In this document: positions 41,265 through 41,794 of the stretch, piece after piece
How positions within the stretch are numbered: position 1 is the first letter of the stretch
Layout of the letters: every line of letters begins with the position of its first letter
NCBI GenBank assembly: GCA_002401725.1
Contig: NVTW01000007.1
Coordinates: 46,093 to 87,886 of the forward strand
Length of the DNA stretch: 41,794 nucleotides
Direction: 5' to 3'
Source of the DNA: Gammaproteobacteria bacterium
GTDB taxonomy: Bacteria > Pseudomonadota > Gammaproteobacteria > Enterobacterales > Alteromonadaceae
Program-made: the position numbers and the translations under genes
The notes under the pieces: generated by a model
Database searches by the model: none
Seen by the model: only the letters and a program-made list of their open reading frames with translations
What the model was told of the DNA's origin: nothing

Positions 41265-41794
41265 ATGAGTAGAGAAAAAAGTCAAGCCAATGTAACGTCT
41301 GTCGACGAACACATTATATATATCCTCGATACCAATATTTTACTCCACGAACCTTTTGCTTTTTTATCCTTTCAAGAACATGATGTTGTTGTGCCTATGA
41401 CAGTGTTAGAAGAGCTTGATTCAATTAAAGACCGCCGTAAAGATGTTAGCCGTGATGCCCGCGTGGCGATCAGAGCATTAGAAGAAGTTTTAAAAGATGC
41501 CAGCCCAGAAGAAATTTTAGCAGGTGTACCTCTATCGGGAAGTGGCGAACAAAAACCCACAGGTAGGCTTTCAATTTTTAATGATTACACCTTAAAACAA
41601 ACCGCCCACATTTTATCTTTTAATGAAAATGATAACCGCATTATTAATGCAGCACTGCATATTCAACACCAAAAATCTCCCGAAAAAGTCGTTTTAGTCA
41701 CTAAAGATATTAATATGCGCCTTAAAGCCAAAGGGGCAGGGCTAAATAATGTTGAAGATTACCGTACTGATCAATTAGTTGATGATATTAAATT
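41265..41794 (+). CDS. PhoH-like protein with N-terminal PIN domain, truncated by window end
   Basis: Manual translation from ATG 41265: MSREKSQANVTSVDEHIIYILDTNILLHEPFAFLSFQEHDVVVPMTVLEELDSIKDRRKDVSRDARVAIRALEE...; PIN-domain motif; open to window end and absent from the ORF track. Confidence 0.85.
   Translation, partial: MSREKSQANVTSVDEHIIYILDTNILLHEPFAFLSFQEHDVVVPMTVLEELDSIKDRRKDVSRDARVAIRALEEVLKDASPEEILAGVPLSGSGEQKPTGRLSIFNDYTLKQTAHILSFNENDNRIINAALHIQHQKSPEKVVLVTKDINMRLKAKGAGLNNVEDYRTDQLVDDIK

Overview
The window is about 41.8 kb of AT-rich gammaproteobacterial chromosome. Gene content and dispersed repeats resemble Colwelliaceae/Alteromonadales (inference; not computed). Almost all of it is dense, recognisable core genome: an RND efflux end, M28 and M1 peptidases, a Zur-type regulator, folA, obgE-rpmA-rplU, ispB, mdh|argR, a DyP peroxidase, glnK-amt, a three-gene 2-oxoacid:acceptor oxidoreductase operon, an orphan PEP-CTERM protein, an MCP, lptD-surA-pdxA-rsmA-apaH, djlA, rluA, rapA and the start of a phoH-like gene. 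I saw no CRISPR array, tRNA/rRNA, prophage, transposase or clear defence system. The observations most worth a second look are: (1) a GltD-like flavoprotein carrying 4Fe-4S ferredoxin motifs, encoded with KorA/KorB subunits and divergent from glnK-amt; (2) a near-consensus NtrC site plus sigma54 promoter in front of glnK, flanked by an 11-bp inverted repeat; (3) small dispersed hairpin repeats, including one family with three related units at two loci that show compensatory stem changes, and a three-hairpin TGTAGGT...ACCTACA element; (4) an orphan PEP-CTERM protein, a tandem double solute-binding-like protein and an M1 peptidase/DUF6702-like pair. No clearly new multi-gene system is demonstrated from sequence alone.
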